Assembly (NCBI RefSeq): GCF_900102375.1
Contig: NZ_FNBO01000012.1
Location: 1 to 64,000 of the forward strand
Length of the DNA stretch: 64,000 bases
Origin: Halorubrum xinjiangense
GTDB lineage: Archaea > Halobacteriota > Halobacteria > Halobacteriales > Haloferacaceae
Direction of reading: 5' to 3'
Part shown: positions 51,761-61,741 of the stretch, piece by piece
How the letters are laid out: each line of letters starts with the position of its first letter
How positions within the stretch are numbered: the stretch's first letter is position 1
Made by a program: the position numbers and the translations under genes
Notes under the pieces: generated by a model
Seen by the model: only the letters and a program-made list of their open reading frames with translations
Databases searched by the model: none
What the model was told of the DNA's origin: nothing

Positions 51761-52053
51761 CCAAAGCCCCAGCCGGGAGGCGGGCGCAGGCGTTCACGAG
51801 AGCAAAGCTCTCGTGAGCCAATCAGAACGCAGAGCGTTCTGATGACGACGCAAGCACCGCAGGGAGCGAACGGAGTGAGCGACCGAGGAGCGCAGCGAGC
51901 GTGCGCCCGCCTCCCGGCTGCCCCTTTGAGTCCCACCCGCCCGCACCGCAACCGCACCTCACACCTCCCCAGCCTCGTCGCTCCCTACGGTCGCGACTCC
52001 CTCGCGCGTGCTGTCTCGCGGCCGCCGAGGGCGGCCGCTCGCAGGCACGCGCC
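51761..52053 (+). repeat. Stem-loop-rich intergenic repeat (copy D)
   Basis: Starts CCAAAGCCCCAG. A perfect 19-nt arm CAGCCGGGAGGCGGGCGCA (51770-51788) pairs with TGCGCCCGCCTCCCGGCTG (51902-51920). Inside are hairpins CACGAGAG/CTCTCGTG and ATCAGAACG/CGTTCTGAT, and GAGCGAACGGAGTGAGCGAC. After the arm come GCCCCTTTGAGTCCCACC, CACCTCACACCTCCCCAGCC, and a last CGCGTGC...GCACGCG hairpin. No gene is seen in 51637-52121. Confidence 0.75.
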
Positions 52054-52090
52054 CCGCGGTTGTCGGGCGAGCGGCGCGGCCGCCCGTTCC

Positions 52091-52098
52091 TTTTAAAT
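52091..52098 (+). promoter_or_regulatory. TATA box of the SAM hydrolase gene
   Basis: TTTTAAAT is centred about 27 nt before the ATG at 52122, fitting a leaderless transcript. It follows directly on repeat copy D. Confidence 0.55.
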
Positions 52099-52121
52099 CT
52101 GCGCCGGCCGCGGATTCGAAT

Positions 52122-52991
52122 ATGATCACGCTCACCTCGGACTTCGGCTCGCCGTACCCGGCCGCGATGAAGGGAGTGATCCGCCGGCACACGGACGCCG
52201 AGCTGATCGACGTCGCGCACGACCTGCCGCGTGGGGACCCGCGCGCGGCCGCCTTCTGGCTCCGGTTCGTCCTCCCGGAGTTCCCGCCCGCGGTCCACTG
52301 CGCCGTGATCGACCCCGGCGTCGGCACCGACCGCGACGCCCTCGTCGTCCGCGCCGGCGCGCACGTCATCGTGGCTCCGGACAACGGCCTCGCGATGCCG
52401 CCGGCCCGGGCGCTGGCGGGCGACGAGTCGGACGTCGAGGCCTGGACCGTCGCGGTCGAAGACCCCGCGAGCAAGACGTTCCACGGCCGCGACGTGTTCG
52501 CCCCGACCGCGGCCCGCGTCCGGACGGCGCTCGACGACGCGACGGGGGAATCGGGGGCCGATTCGCTCGACGCCGACCTCGTCGCCGAGACGCTCGCAGG
52601 AATGGACGACCTCACCCCCGCGAGCGACCCGGTCGACGTCCGCTTCCCGGAGCCGACAGTCGAACGTGCCGAGGAGAGCGAGGAGGGCGGGGATGCCGAG
52701 GACGGCGAGGTGCTCGCGGTCGACGGCGAGGTGCTCGCGATCGACCGGTTCGGGAACGTGATCACGAACGTCCCCGGCGAACTGGTCCGCGGCCGCGACT
52801 GGGTCCGCGTGAACGGCGACCTCACACCCGTCGCGGAGACGTTCGGCGCAGTCGACCCCGGCGAGCGCCTCGTCACCGTCGGGAGCCACGGCTACGCGGA
52901 GTGCGACGTCAACGACGGCCGCGGCGACGGCGCGTTCGACCTCCGGCCGGGCGACTCGGTGCGGTTCGTCCCCGACAGCGTCAGCCTGTGA
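52122..52991 (+). CDS. SAM hydrolase (SAM hydroxide adenosyltransferase, DUF62)
   Basis: 289 residues. Fluorinase-related fold: MITLTSDFGSPYPAAMKGVI at the start, ELIDVAHDLPRGDPRAAAFWL, VIDPGVGTDRDALVVRAG, APDNGLAMP and the C-terminal beta-barrel (IDRFGNVITNVPGE). These proteins cleave S-adenosylmethionine to adenosine and methionine with hydroxide as nucleophile; the Asp-Arg-His triad region is present (DFG, R, H of HGRDVFAP). Acidic insert at 180-205. Start fixed by the TATA box and the family N-terminus. Confidence 0.9.
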   Translation: MITLTSDFGSPYPAAMKGVIRRHTDAELIDVAHDLPRGDPRAAAFWLRFVLPEFPPAVHCAVIDPGVGTDRDALVVRAGAHVIVAPDNGLAMPPARALAGDESDVEAWTVAVEDPASKTFHGRDVFAPTAARVRTALDDATGESGADSLDADLVAETLAGMDDLTPASDPVDVRFPEPTVERAEESEEGGDAEDGEVLAVDGEVLAIDRFGNVITNVPGELVRGRDWVRVNGDLTPVAETFGAVDPGERLVTVGSHGYAECDVNDGRGDGAFDLRPGDSVRFVPDSVSL

Positions 52992-53010
52992 GCTTCGAAA
53001 AGGGTCGGTC

Positions 53011-53511
53011 CTACAGTTCGACGCCGGAGGGGATCAGGCTCTCGCTGCGGAGGAGGTTCCCCTCGTGGTCGTACACGAGGAACGTGTCCTTATCGTAGGC
53101 GACGAGCCGGTCGCCGTCGACGTCGATCTCGACGCGGTACCGGGCGTCGCCGTCGTCGGTCGCGTCGCGCGCGGCGTGGATGAAGGGGAGGACGTCGGTC
53201 GCGGTCTCGTTGAGTTCGAGAACGAAGTCGCCGGTGTACCGGTTGGTGACGCCGACGACGCCCTCCGGGTCGTTCGCCTCGCCCAGCGGCTCGCGGAGCC
53301 GGAAGGCGACGTCGATCTGGTCGGCCGCGAGCAGGTCGCTGTCGCTGTCGTCATCGGCACTGTCGTCGGCGCCGTCGCTCTCGCCCCCGGAGAGCCGATC
53401 GCGGAGCAATTCCTCCGGCCCGTGGAAGTCGATCCGGACCAGCGGGGGCGACCGGGAGCCGGCGCCGTCGTCGACGCCCTCGACGGTCAGATCGAAGTAG
53501 TCACGCCGCAT
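53011..53511 (-). CDS. Haloarchaeal DUF5793-like protein
   Basis: 166 residues. MRRDYFDLTVEGVDD and RIDFHGPEELLRDRL at the start, an acidic insertion (DDSADDDSDSD), then DVAFRLREPLGEANDPEGVVGVTNRYTGDFVLELN, RYRVEIDVDGDRLVAYDKDTFLVYDHEGNLLRSESLIPSG. It is beta-rich, soluble, without catalytic motifs. I recall the family as DUF5793, restricted to haloarchaea; function unknown. It converges with the SAM hydrolase gene, 19 nt between stops. Confidence 0.7.
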   Translation of the reverse strand: MRRDYFDLTVEGVDDGAGSRSPPLVRIDFHGPEELLRDRLSGGESDGADDSADDDSDSDLLAADQIDVAFRLREPLGEANDPEGVVGVTNRYTGDFVLELNETATDVLPFIHAARDATDDGDARYRVEIDVDGDRLVAYDKDTFLVYDHEGNLLRSESLIPSGVEL

Positions 53512-53715
53512 TTCCTACCGACTGCTTTGCGGTCCGGCCGTATCAACGTAACGGGCGGATCGGCGTCGCGGGGCCGACGACGACCCGGTACCGCGGAGCT
53601 GACGGCGCCCCAGAGGTCCGCGCTGTGTCGGAACCGCAGCGGATCGACCCCGGTGTCGGTCCTGATAATTGTCGGGGGTAGTTTAACTTCCCCCCGCCAT
53701 TACGTCCCCGTATCC

Positions 53716-55449
53716 ATGGCGAGTGACGCCGGCAGGAGCGACCTCGGCGACCGGATCGAGGATCTCCAGCGGCGCCTCTCGCGTGCGTGGGAGTTGTTTC
53801 AGGGATCTACGCTCGACGTCCGCCCGTTCCGCCCGGGCGAGGACGGCCCGCTCGCGTCGTTCGTCGTTCCCCCGGAGGAGCGCGAGGTCGACCGGTACTG
53901 GGTGAACGCACCGTACGCGTACGTCGTGATCACCTACGACGAGGCCGAGAGCGAACACCGCTACTACGCGGTCGAGCCCGAGCTCGACGCGTTCGAGCGC
54001 GAGCTCCTCGACCGCGTCGTCGACGACATCCGCGACCCGCTCCTCTACCGCGAGGGGAGCGGCAAGACGGACGAGGCGACGCTCAAAGCTGAGCTGGAGA
54101 CGTTACTGGAGGGGTACGGCGTCGAGGTCGGGATGGACACGTTCCACGCGCTCGCCTACTACCTCTACCGCGACTTCCGCGGCTACGGGAAGGTCGACCC
54201 CCTCCTGAACGACCGCCACATCGAGGACGTCTCCTGTGACGGCTACGACCTCCCGATCTTCGTCTACCACGACGAGTACACCGACGTCGAGACGAACGTC
54301 TCGTTCGGGCAGGAGGCGCTCGACAGCTACGTGATCCGCCTCGCCCAGCAGTCCGGGCGCCACGTCTCCGTCGGCGACCCTATCGTCGAGACCACCCTCC
54401 CCGACGGCTCGCGCGCGGAGCTCGCGCTCGGCGAGGAGGTGACCCCGCGCGGCTCGGCGTTCACCATCCGCCAGTACGCGGAGGACCCGTTCACCCCCGT
54501 CGACCTCGTGGAGTACGGCACCTTCTCGGTCGAGCAGATGGCGTACTTCTGGCTCTGTATCGAGCACAACAAGAGCCTCATCTTCGCCGGCGGCACCGCC
54601 TCCGGGAAGACCACCTCGATGAACGCGGTGTCGATGTTCGTGCCGCCGCGCGCGAAGGTGCTCACCATCGAGGACACCCGCGAGCTCTCCTTGTACCACG
54701 ACAACTGGCTCTCCGCGGTCACCCGCGAGCGCCGGTACGAGGGCACCGACATCGACATGTACGACCTGCTGCGCTCGGCGCTGCGTCACCGCCCCGAGTA
54801 CATCATCGTCGGCGAGGTCCGCGGCGACGAGGCGATCACCCTGTTCCAGGCGATGAACACGGGCCACACCACGTTCTCGACGATGCACGCCGACTCGATC
54901 GAGACGGTGATAAACCGGCTGGAGAACGAGCCGATCAACGTCCCGCGGGCGATGGTCCAGTCGTTGGACATGCTCTCGGTGCAGACGCTCACGCGCTCGG
55001 ACGACGAGCGGGTGCGCCGCGCGAAGACGATCGGCGAGATCGGTGGCATCGACCAGCGGACCGGCGAGCTCGACTACTCCTCCGCGTTCGAGTGGGTGCC
55101 CGACTCCGACACGTTCCGGCGGAACGACTCCTCGCTTTTAGCGGAGATCGCCGACGAGCGCGGCTGGTCCCGGGCGGAGCTGCTCCGCGAGGTCCGGCGC
55201 CGCGAGCGCTTCCTCGAACTGCTCTCCGCGCTCGGCATCGACGACTACCGCACGTTCACCGCCCTCGTCAACGAGTACTACGCCGACCCGGAGCGCGTGA
55301 TGGAGAAGCTCGACGAGCGCGCCGCCGCGACAGACGGCGTCGACCCCGACGACCTCGCCGACGAGACCGACGCGGTCGCGGCGGGCGACGGGACCGAACG
55401 AGGGCCCGGGACCGCCGACGGCGGCGACCCGGACGCCGCGGACCGATGA
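53716..55449 (+). CDS. Type II/IV secretion (type IV pilus) assembly ATPase
   Basis: 577 residues from ATG 53716. GspE/PilB/FlaI family: an N-terminal domain (about 1-210), then KTDEATLKAELETLLEGYG, DRHIEDVSCDGYDLPIFVYH, Walker A LIFAGGTASGKTTSMNA, Asp box VLTIEDTREL, Walker B EYIIVGEVRGDEAI and the His box HTTFSTMHADS. It powers assembly or secretion through the pilus platform. Coupled to the membrane gene downstream (ATGA overlap). Likely PilB of an archaeal pilus. The C-terminus ends in an acidic Asp/Gly tail. Confidence 0.92.
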   Translation: MASDAGRSDLGDRIEDLQRRLSRAWELFQGSTLDVRPFRPGEDGPLASFVVPPEEREVDRYWVNAPYAYVVITYDEAESEHRYYAVEPELDAFERELLDRVVDDIRDPLLYREGSGKTDEATLKAELETLLEGYGVEVGMDTFHALAYYLYRDFRGYGKVDPLLNDRHIEDVSCDGYDLPIFVYHDEYTDVETNVSFGQEALDSYVIRLAQQSGRHVSVGDPIVETTLPDGSRAELALGEEVTPRGSAFTIRQYAEDPFTPVDLVEYGTFSVEQMAYFWLCIEHNKSLIFAGGTASGKTTSMNAVSMFVPPRAKVLTIEDTRELSLYHDNWLSAVTRERRYEGTDIDMYDLLRSALRHRPEYIIVGEVRGDEAITLFQAMNTGHTTFSTMHADSIETVINRLENEPINVPRAMVQSLDMLSVQTLTRSDDERVRRAKTIGEIGGIDQRTGELDYSSAFEWVPDSDTFRRNDSSLLAEIADERGWSRAELLREVRRRERFLELLSALGIDDYRTFTALVNEYYADPERVMEKLDERAAATDGVDPDDLADETDAVAAGDGTERGPGTADGGDPDAADR

Positions 55450-57644
55450 TCGAGTACCTCCCCCTCGCCGCCGCGGTCGCGGCCTGCCTCGCGCTCGCGC
55501 TGCCGCTCGTCGACGACCGCGCCGACCTGTTCGTCACCCGCGTCGCGCTGTCGTCGTTCGGCGACTACGTCAGCGAGAACGAGGCGCGCCGGCGGGCCCA
55601 GCGCGACCGGATGCGCGCGGCCCACGTCGCCGGCACGACGCACCGCGTGTACGCCTCGCGAACCCTGCTGTACGCCGCGGTCCTCGGGGTCGCCGGCAGC
55701 GTCATCGGCGTGTACGCTGCCGGCGCCCTGCTCGCCGCCCTCGACGTCGGCGAGGCGGCGCTCCGCGAGGCGCTCCCGAGCGCGTTCGAGTTCGTCGCGG
55801 TCGTCGCGCGGCTCGCCGACCTCGGGCTCGCCCGGCTCTTCGTCCTGCTCGCGGTCGTCTCCGCGACTGTCGGGGCGGGGCTGGCCCTCGGCGCGTACGT
55901 GGCTCGCTGGCGGCTGCTCGACCAGCGGGCCTACGCCCGCGCGGCCGAGATCGACGCCACCCTCCCCCGGACGGTCGCGTTCATGTACGCGCTCTCGCGC
56001 TCGGGGATGGCGTTCCCCCGCGTGATGAACACGCTCGCGGAGAACGAGTCGGTGTACGGCGAGGCCGCGGCGGAGCTGTCGGTCGCGGTCCGCGACATGA
56101 ACGCGTTCGGCACCGACGCGCTCACCGCGCTCCAGCGCATCTCCCGGCGGACGCCGAGCGACGACCTGGCGGACTTCTCGGAGAACCTCGCCTCGGTCCT
56201 CGGCACCGGGCAGTCGGTGTCGACGTTCCTCAACGACCAGTACGAGCGCTACCAGGCGGAGGCAGAGGCGAAACAGGAGCAGTACCTCGAGCTGCTCTCG
56301 ACGTTCGCCGAGGCGTACGTGACGGCGCTGGTCGCGGGCCCGCTCTTTTTCATCACCATCCTCGTCGTCATCGGCCTCGTCTTACAGGACACGCTCCCGC
56401 TCCTCCGGGTCGTCGTCTACCTCGGCGTGCCGCTCGCCACATTCGGCTTCGTCGTCTACGTCGACAGCGTGACGCAGGGCGTCGGCGGCACCGAGACAGT
56501 CGCGGAGTCGTCGCTCGCGGACCCGAACACACCCTCCGTCTCCGGCGTGCGCCACGCGACGGACGAGTCCGGAGACCGGGGCGACTCGCCGCGGTTCGAC
56601 GGCGGGGCGGCGACCGGCCGGGACGCGGACGGGAGTGCCGCGGACGGGGCCGGCGCGGACCGCTGGGCGGAGAGCCGCGAGCGGCTCCAAATCTACGACC
56701 GGCTCCGCGGGGTGCGGCGGTTGGTCGCGTCGCCGGTCGAGACGGTGTTGGCCTCGCCGCGGACGGTGCTTCTCGTCGCGGTCCCGGTCGCGATCGCCGG
56801 GTTGCTCCTCTTCGCGTTCCCGATCACGCTCGGGACTCCTGTGGAGATGGCCGGGCAGATCGACGGGCCGATCGTCCTCGCGACCGCGTTCGTCCTCGCG
56901 GCGTACGCGGTCGCCTACGAGTTCGGCAAGCGCCGGGTCCGGCGCATCGAGTCGGCGGTGCCCGACTTCCTCGACCGGCTCGCCAGCGTCAACGAGGCGG
57001 GGACAGCCGTGGTCGGCAGCGTCCGCCGCGTCGCCGACTCGAACCTGGAGGCGTTGACGGAGGACCTCCGCCGGACCCGCCGCGACATCGACTGGGGCGC
57101 GGACGTCTCCACCGCGCTGCGTCGGCTGGAGCGCCGGGTCCGGTCGCCGATGACCTCGCGGGCCGTCGCGCTCGTCACCAACGCGATCCGGGCGAGCGGC
57201 GACGTCGGGCCCGTCCTCCGGATCGCGGCCGACGAGTCGCGCGCGACCTGGTCGCTCCGGCGCGAACGCAGACAGGTAATGTTAACGTACCTCATCGTCA
57301 TCTACATCTCCTTTCTCGTCTTCCTCGGGATCATCGCGGCGCTGTCGGTGTCGTTCATCCCCGCCATCGAGGCCGCCGGCGTCCCGGGAACGGGCGGGAG
57401 CCTTCCGGAGACCGGGAGCGGGACCGGCGTTCCCGGCGGGCCGGGCGGGATCGGAGACGGAATCGGCGACATCGACGTCGACGCCTACGAGCAGCTGTTC
57501 TTCCACGCCGCGGCGATTCAGGCCGTCTGCTCCGGGCTCGTCGCCGGACAGCTCGGGGAGGGCTCGGTGCGCGACGGCGTGAAACACGTCGTGGTGCTGC
57601 TCGCGCTCACGCTCGTCGCGTTCGTCGCGATCGGCGCGGTGTGA
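55446..57644 (+). CDS. Type II secretion/type IV pilus membrane platform protein (PilC/TadC-like)
   Basis: 732 residues. Two T2SSF modules: one at about 150-340 (helix bundle YALSRSGMAFPRVMNTLAENE, LSTFAEAYVTALVAGPLFFITILVVIGLVL) and one at about 500-680 (VPDFLDRLASVNEAGTAVVGSV, YLIVIYISFLVFLGIIAALS). About ten membrane segments. It is the inner-membrane partner of the ATPase. There is a long Gly/Asp/Ser linker between modules (about 350-410). No prepilin genes are near, so pilins are encoded elsewhere. Confidence 0.88.
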   Translation: MIEYLPLAAAVAACLALALPLVDDRADLFVTRVALSSFGDYVSENEARRRAQRDRMRAAHVAGTTHRVYASRTLLYAAVLGVAGSVIGVYAAGALLAALDVGEAALREALPSAFEFVAVVARLADLGLARLFVLLAVVSATVGAGLALGAYVARWRLLDQRAYARAAEIDATLPRTVAFMYALSRSGMAFPRVMNTLAENESVYGEAAAELSVAVRDMNAFGTDALTALQRISRRTPSDDLADFSENLASVLGTGQSVSTFLNDQYERYQAEAEAKQEQYLELLSTFAEAYVTALVAGPLFFITILVVIGLVLQDTLPLLRVVVYLGVPLATFGFVVYVDSVTQGVGGTETVAESSLADPNTPSVSGVRHATDESGDRGDSPRFDGGAATGRDADGSAADGAGADRWAESRERLQIYDRLRGVRRLVASPVETVLASPRTVLLVAVPVAIAGLLLFAFPITLGTPVEMAGQIDGPIVLATAFVLAAYAVAYEFGKRRVRRIESAVPDFLDRLASVNEAGTAVVGSVRRVADSNLEALTEDLRRTRRDIDWGADVSTALRRLERRVRSPMTSRAVALVTNAIRASGDVGPVLRIAADESRATWSLRRERRQVMLTYLIVIYISFLVFLGIIAALSVSFIPAIEAAGVPGTGGSLPETGSGTGVPGGPGGIGDGIGDIDVDAYEQLFFHAAAIQAVCSGLVAGQLGEGSVRDGVKHVVVLLALTLVAFVAIGAV

Positions 57645-57685
57645 CGGTCCGGTCGCCATATGTCCGTCGCGACCGAGACCCCGGT

Positions 57686-58345
57686 ATGGACCCGCAGCCG
57701 ACCGGCGATCCGCAGTCGACCTACGACCGCATCGCGAGCCACTTCTCGAAGACGCGGGAGTACGCGTGGCCCGAGGTCGAGTCGTTCCTGGAGGACCGGT
57801 CGGGAACCGTCGCGCTCGACGTCGGCTGCGGGAACGGCCGGCACACGGAGGCGCTCGCGACGCGCGCCGACGTCGCGGTCGGGGTCGACCTCAGTCGCGG
57901 CCTGCTCGACGAGGCGGTCGCGCGCGCTCGCGACCGGGGCTTCGCGGACGCGACCGCGTTCGTCCACGGTGACGCGGCGGCGCTGCCGGTCCGCGACGAC
58001 GTGGTCGACCTCGCGGTCTACGTCGCCACGCTCCACCACCTCTCGCCTCGGGACGCCCGCGTCGAGAGCCTGAACGAGTTGGCGCGCGTCCTCGCGCCCG
58101 ATGGGGTCGCGCTCGTCAGCGCGTGGAGCACGGCGCACGACCGGTTCGACCGCGACGAGGGGTTCGACACGACCGTCGACTGGACGCTGCCGGGCGGCGA
58201 GACGGTGCCCCGCTACTATCACATCTACTCGCCTTCGGAGTTCGAGGCGGACCTCGCGGCGAGCGACCTCGAAACGCGACACGCGGCGGTTTCGAGCGGG
58301 AACTGTTACGCGGAAGTCACGCCCCCGACCGGCAATTATCACTAG
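57686..58345 (+). CDS. Class I SAM methyltransferase, Trm9-like
   Basis: 219 residues. It reads TYDRIASHFSKTREYAWPEVESFL, then VALDVGCGNGRHTEALATR (SAM loop) and VVDLAVYVATLHHLSPRDARVESLNELARVLAPDG. The first block closely resembles the start of eukaryotic Trm9/ABH8 (IAxHFSxTRxxxWPxV), tRNA wobble-uridine methyltransferases. In the same class, haloarchaeal cmnm/mcm-type wobble U34 modification is plausible. Assignment by motif only; other methylations are possible. It is on the same strand after the pilus genes. Confidence 0.75.
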   Translation: MDPQPTGDPQSTYDRIASHFSKTREYAWPEVESFLEDRSGTVALDVGCGNGRHTEALATRADVAVGVDLSRGLLDEAVARARDRGFADATAFVHGDAAALPVRDDVVDLAVYVATLHHLSPRDARVESLNELARVLAPDGVALVSAWSTAHDRFDRDEGFDTTVDWTLPGGETVPRYYHIYSPSEFEADLAASDLETRHAAVSSGNCYAEVTPPTGNYH

Positions 58346-58395
58346 CGATATCGAAGGGGGTGAATTAAAGGACCCCAGCCGAGCCCGTGAGTGTA

Positions 58396-60840
58396 ATGGC
58401 TGACACCTTCCTCGAACGGGTCCTGCGCCGGGTCACGCCCGGCGTGCTCGCCCGGAGCTACCTCGCGAAGTTCCTCGTCGCCCTCGTCGTCGTCGTCGTC
58501 GCGATCGGCGCCGTGGGGGCGGTCACGTACGCGGAGACGACCGACCAGCTGGAGTCGAGCGCGCAGGAGGACTACACGGCCGTCGCGGAGCTGAGCGCCA
58601 CGGAGCTCGACGGCTGGGCGAGTGACCGCCGCGCGCTGCTCACGGACATCGCCGACAACGACGCGTTCTCGCGGGATCCGGACCGGGTCGACGGCTACCT
58701 TGCCTCCCACCTCTCGCGCACCTCCGAGGCCGTCGTCGCTTTCCACTTCGTCGACCGGGAGGAGGGGACTGTCATCGCGAGCACCGACGAGGACGACGGC
58801 GGCGAGACGGTGACAGCCGAGCCCTGGTTCGGAAACGACCTGCTGTTCGCCGAGAGCGTGTTCACGAGCCCCACCTACATGGTCGACGGCGAGCGCCGGG
58901 TGGCGTACGTGACGGCCACCCCGATGCGCGACTACCTCGTGATGGAGATCTCGCTCGGTCCCGTCACCGACGACTTCCGCCAGCCGACCGAGGGGACGTT
59001 CACGACCATCGTCGACTCCGACGGCCGGATCGCGGCGAGCAACGCCGACTACGTCGCCGGGATCCGCTACGACAGCGACGTCCGGTCGGCGCTGTTCGGC
59101 GAGACGCGGTCGGTCGGGTTCATCCCGTCGGCCACGTTCAGCTTCGCCGACGGCGGCGAGTACCTCGTCGCCTACGCGCCGATGGAGACCGAGGAGTGGG
59201 CCGTCGCGGTCCACGTCCCGCTCTCGGAGGCGTACGCGCTCTCCGGGATGATCGGGCGGAACCTGCTCCTCATCGTCGGGGTCGCGATCGTCGGACTCGG
59301 GCTGCTCGGCGCGACGCTCGGCCGCGGCACCGTCGTCGAGCTGAACCGCCTCCGGGGGCGGGCGTCGGCGCTGGCCGACGGCGACCTCGACGTCGACTTC
59401 GACACGGAGCGGCGCGACGAGTTCGGCGACCTCTCCGGCGCGTTCGCGACGATGCGCGACTCGCTGCGCGAGCAGATCCGGTCGGCGGAGGAACAGCGGG
59501 AGCGCGCCGAGGCGGCGCAGGCGGAGAGCGAGGCGTTCGCCGAGCGCCTGGAGTCGCGGGCGGGCGACTTCGGCGACACGATGGCGGCCTGCGCCGACGG
59601 CGACCTCACCGCGCGGCTCCGCGCCGACCCTGACGACCCCGAGGCGCTCCGGTCGATCGCCGCGGAGTTCAACGACGCGATGGACGAGTTAGAGGCCGCG
59701 ATCGCCGAGGTCGACGCATTCGCGGTCGAGGTGGCCGAGCGGAGCGACGCGGTCACCGACGGCACCGACGAGGCCGCGGCCGCGGGCCGGGAGACGAGCG
59801 ACGCGGTCGACGAGATATCCGCCGGCGCGGAGCGGCAGAGCCGCCAGCTGGCCGAGGTCGCCGGCGAGATGGAGGACATGTCCGCGACCGTCGAGGAGGT
59901 CGCCGCCTCCGCGGACGAGGTCGCGACCACCTCCCGCCAGGCCGACGCGCTCACCGAGGAGGGCCGCGAGGCCGCGGCCGACGCCGTCGAGGAGCTTCAC
60001 GGGATCGAGGCGCGCTCCGAGTCCGCCGCGGAGACGATCGAGCGGCTGGAAGCCGAGATGGCGGAGGTCGACGCGATCGTCGAGACGATCTCGGAGATCG
60101 CCGACCAGACGAACCTGCTCGCGTTGAACGCCTCGATCGAGGCAGCCCGCGCGGGCGAGGCCGGGTCCGGCTTCGCGGTCGTCGCCGAGGAGGTGAAGTC
60201 GCTCGCCGAGGAGACGCAGGAGTCCGCCGCCGAGGTGGAGGCGCTGATCTCGGGCCTCCGCGAGCGCACCGACGAGAGCGTCGACGAGATGGCGGCGATC
60301 CGCGACGGCGTTGACGACGGCGTCGAGGTCGTCGAGGACGCCGAGGACGCGCTCGCCGAGGTCGCCGCCCGCGTGAGCGAGGCCGACGACGGTGTCCAGG
60401 AGATCTCCGGCGCCATGGACGCGCAGGCGGCGTCGGTCAGCGAGGTCACCGGCGCGGTCGACGACCTCGCGGGCGTGAGCCAGCAGACCACCGCCGAGGC
60501 GACCACCGTCGCCTCCGCCGCCGAGGAGCAGGCCGCCACGCTCGGCGCGGTCTCCGAGCAGGCGCACGATCTCCACGAGCGCGCCCGCGACCTGCGGGCG
60601 ATGACCGAGGACTTCGAGGTCAACGTCGACGAGGTCAGAGGCAACGTCGGCGAGGTCGGCGATCGGGACGGTAATTCCGCGGTCGACGAGCCTGACGCCG
60701 GCGGCTCGGTTGAGGCGGACGAGACGGCGTTTTCGTTCGGCGCAGACGCGGAACCGTCGGACGCCGTCCCCGCCAGTACGGACGGCGGCACCGCCGACGG
60801 TGACGGCGCGAAAGAGTCGGAGCCGTCGCTCGACGAGTAA
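58396..60840 (+). CDS. Methyl-accepting chemotaxis transducer (Htr)
   Basis: 814 residues from ATG 58396 (GTG 58387 also possible). Membrane helix (about 25-45), an extracellular sensor domain (45-285; PAS/Cache-like, [36 protein letters not shown]), second helix ([20 protein letters not shown]), a HAMP region and a further HAMP-like segment, then the long coiled-coil signalling domain with the hairpin tip ([37 protein letters not shown] split by the conserved turn). It detects an outside ligand and signals to CheA. Ligand unknown. No che genes nearby. Confidence 0.92.
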   Translation: MADTFLERVLRRVTPGVLARSYLAKFLVALVVVVVAIGAVGAVTYAETTDQLESSAQEDYTAVAELSATELDGWASDRRALLTDIADNDAFSRDPDRVDGYLASHLSRTSEAVVAFHFVDREEGTVIASTDEDDGGETVTAEPWFGNDLLFAESVFTSPTYMVDGERRVAYVTATPMRDYLVMEISLGPVTDDFRQPTEGTFTTIVDSDGRIAASNADYVAGIRYDSDVRSALFGETRSVGFIPSATFSFADGGEYLVAYAPMETEEWAVAVHVPLSEAYALSGMIGRNLLLIVGVAIVGLGLLGATLGRGTVVELNRLRGRASALADGDLDVDFDTERRDEFGDLSGAFATMRDSLREQIRSAEEQRERAEAAQAESEAFAERLESRAGDFGDTMAACADGDLTARLRADPDDPEALRSIAAEFNDAMDELEAAIAEVDAFAVEVAERSDAVTDGTDEAAAAGRETSDAVDEISAGAERQSRQLAEVAGEMEDMSATVEEVAASADEVATTSRQADALTEEGREAAADAVEELHGIEARSESAAETIERLEAEMAEVDAIVETISEIADQTNLLALNASIEAARAGEAGSGFAVVAEEVKSLAEETQESAAEVEALISGLRERTDESVDEMAAIRDGVDDGVEVVEDAEDALAEVAARVSEADDGVQEISGAMDAQAASVSEVTGAVDDLAGVSQQTTAEATTVASAAEEQAATLGAVSEQAHDLHERARDLRAMTEDFEVNVDEVRGNVGEVGDRDGNSAVDEPDAGGSVEADETAFSFGADAEPSDAVPASTDGGTADGDGAKESEPSLDE

Positions 60841-60918
60841 GCGCTCGAACAGAAAGTGGTCGTCGTCCGCGACGACGCTTCCCGCCGGTCGCGTCGCGGT
60901 CGGTTGTTCCCGGGCGGT

Positions 60919-61203
60919 TCAGTCCGCCATCGTCTCGTGGCGGACGTCGCTGTCCTCCGGCATCGGTGTCACGAGCCGGTACGCCGCGTAGAGGCCGAGC
61001 ACCGCGATGCCCGCCAGGACGAACGCCGTGCGAATCTCCGGGGAGATCAGCGGCGTCGCGACCACGTCGCCCGCCTCGTTCGTTATCGGGACCGGGCTGT
61101 ACGGCTCGCCGGCCAGGATCTCGACGATCCCGAGGACGACGATGCCGAACAGCATCAGTCCCGCGCTCAGCGCCCGCGCCGCCGTGTCGATGATGTCTGT
61201 CAT
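60919..61203 (-). CDS. Small membrane protein after DoxX
   Basis: 94 residues. Two hydrophobic helices (ALSAGLMLFGIVVLGIVEILAG, FVLAGIAVLGLYAAYRLVTPM) with a short loop between them (SPVPITNEAGDVVATPLISPE). It starts 13 nt after the doxX stop on the same strand, so the two are probably one operon. Family not recognised; it may be a partner of the DoxX protein. Confidence 0.6.
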   Translation of the reverse strand: MTDIIDTAARALSAGLMLFGIVVLGIVEILAGEPYSPVPITNEAGDVVATPLISPEIRTAFVLAGIAVLGLYAAYRLVTPMPEDSDVRHETMAD

Positions 61204-61216
61204 TTGTGGTCACCTC

Positions 61217-61741
61217 TTAACCGAGCAGGTACCGCAGCTTGGGGTGTTGCTTGACGAATGCCGTCTCCTCGATGAGCGCGTCGAGGCCGTAGTACCGCCC
61301 GGCCGCGAGCACGATCACCGTCAGGAACAGGAGCAGGCCCATCAGGTCGCCGTTGACGACGCCGTTGCCGAACCCGGCGTTGCCGATCCAGAACAGGACC
61401 ATGAAGATGACCCCGCCGAACGCGGCCAACCGGGTCAGGGCTCCGGCGATCAGCGCGAGCCCGATGAGCGTCTCGAACAGGGGGACCCCCGGCTCGATGA
61501 GCCACGCGAGGTTGTTCCCCATCCAGACCGGGATGCCGCCGAGGGCGGTCCCGCTCATCTCCGACATGTACATCGGGCCGTAGCTGTACGCGAGCCCGTC
61601 CTCGATGATCTTCGTGATCCCGGCGTGGAAGAACCACCAGCCGGTGACGACGCGCAGGAACGCGATCCAGTACGTCGCCCAGGGGCCGTCCAGCGCGAAC
61701 TCGGTCTCGCCGACCAGCGGATTGCTAGATTGGTATGACAT
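61217..61741 (-). CDS. DoxX/DoxD-family membrane protein
   Basis: 174 residues from ATG 61741. Four membrane segments: TYWIAFLRVVTGWWFFHAGITKI, GVPLFETLIGLALIAGALTRLAAFGGVIFMVLFWIGN, LMGLLLFLTVIVLAAGRYYGLD. The pattern RxxxGWWFFHAGxxK and PLFExLIGLALIAGxLTRLAA is that of DoxX/DoxD (thiosulfate:quinone oxidoreductase large subunit relatives). The function in haloarchaea is unproven. It could link to sulfur metabolism like the rhodanese at 40508. An upstream ATG at 61780 would add 13 residues. Confidence 0.82.
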   Translation of the reverse strand: MSYQSSNPLVGETEFALDGPWATYWIAFLRVVTGWWFFHAGITKIIEDGLAYSYGPMYMSEMSGTALGGIPVWMGNNLAWLIEPGVPLFETLIGLALIAGALTRLAAFGGVIFMVLFWIGNAGFGNGVVNGDLMGLLLFLTVIVLAAGRYYGLDALIEETAFVKQHPKLRYLLG

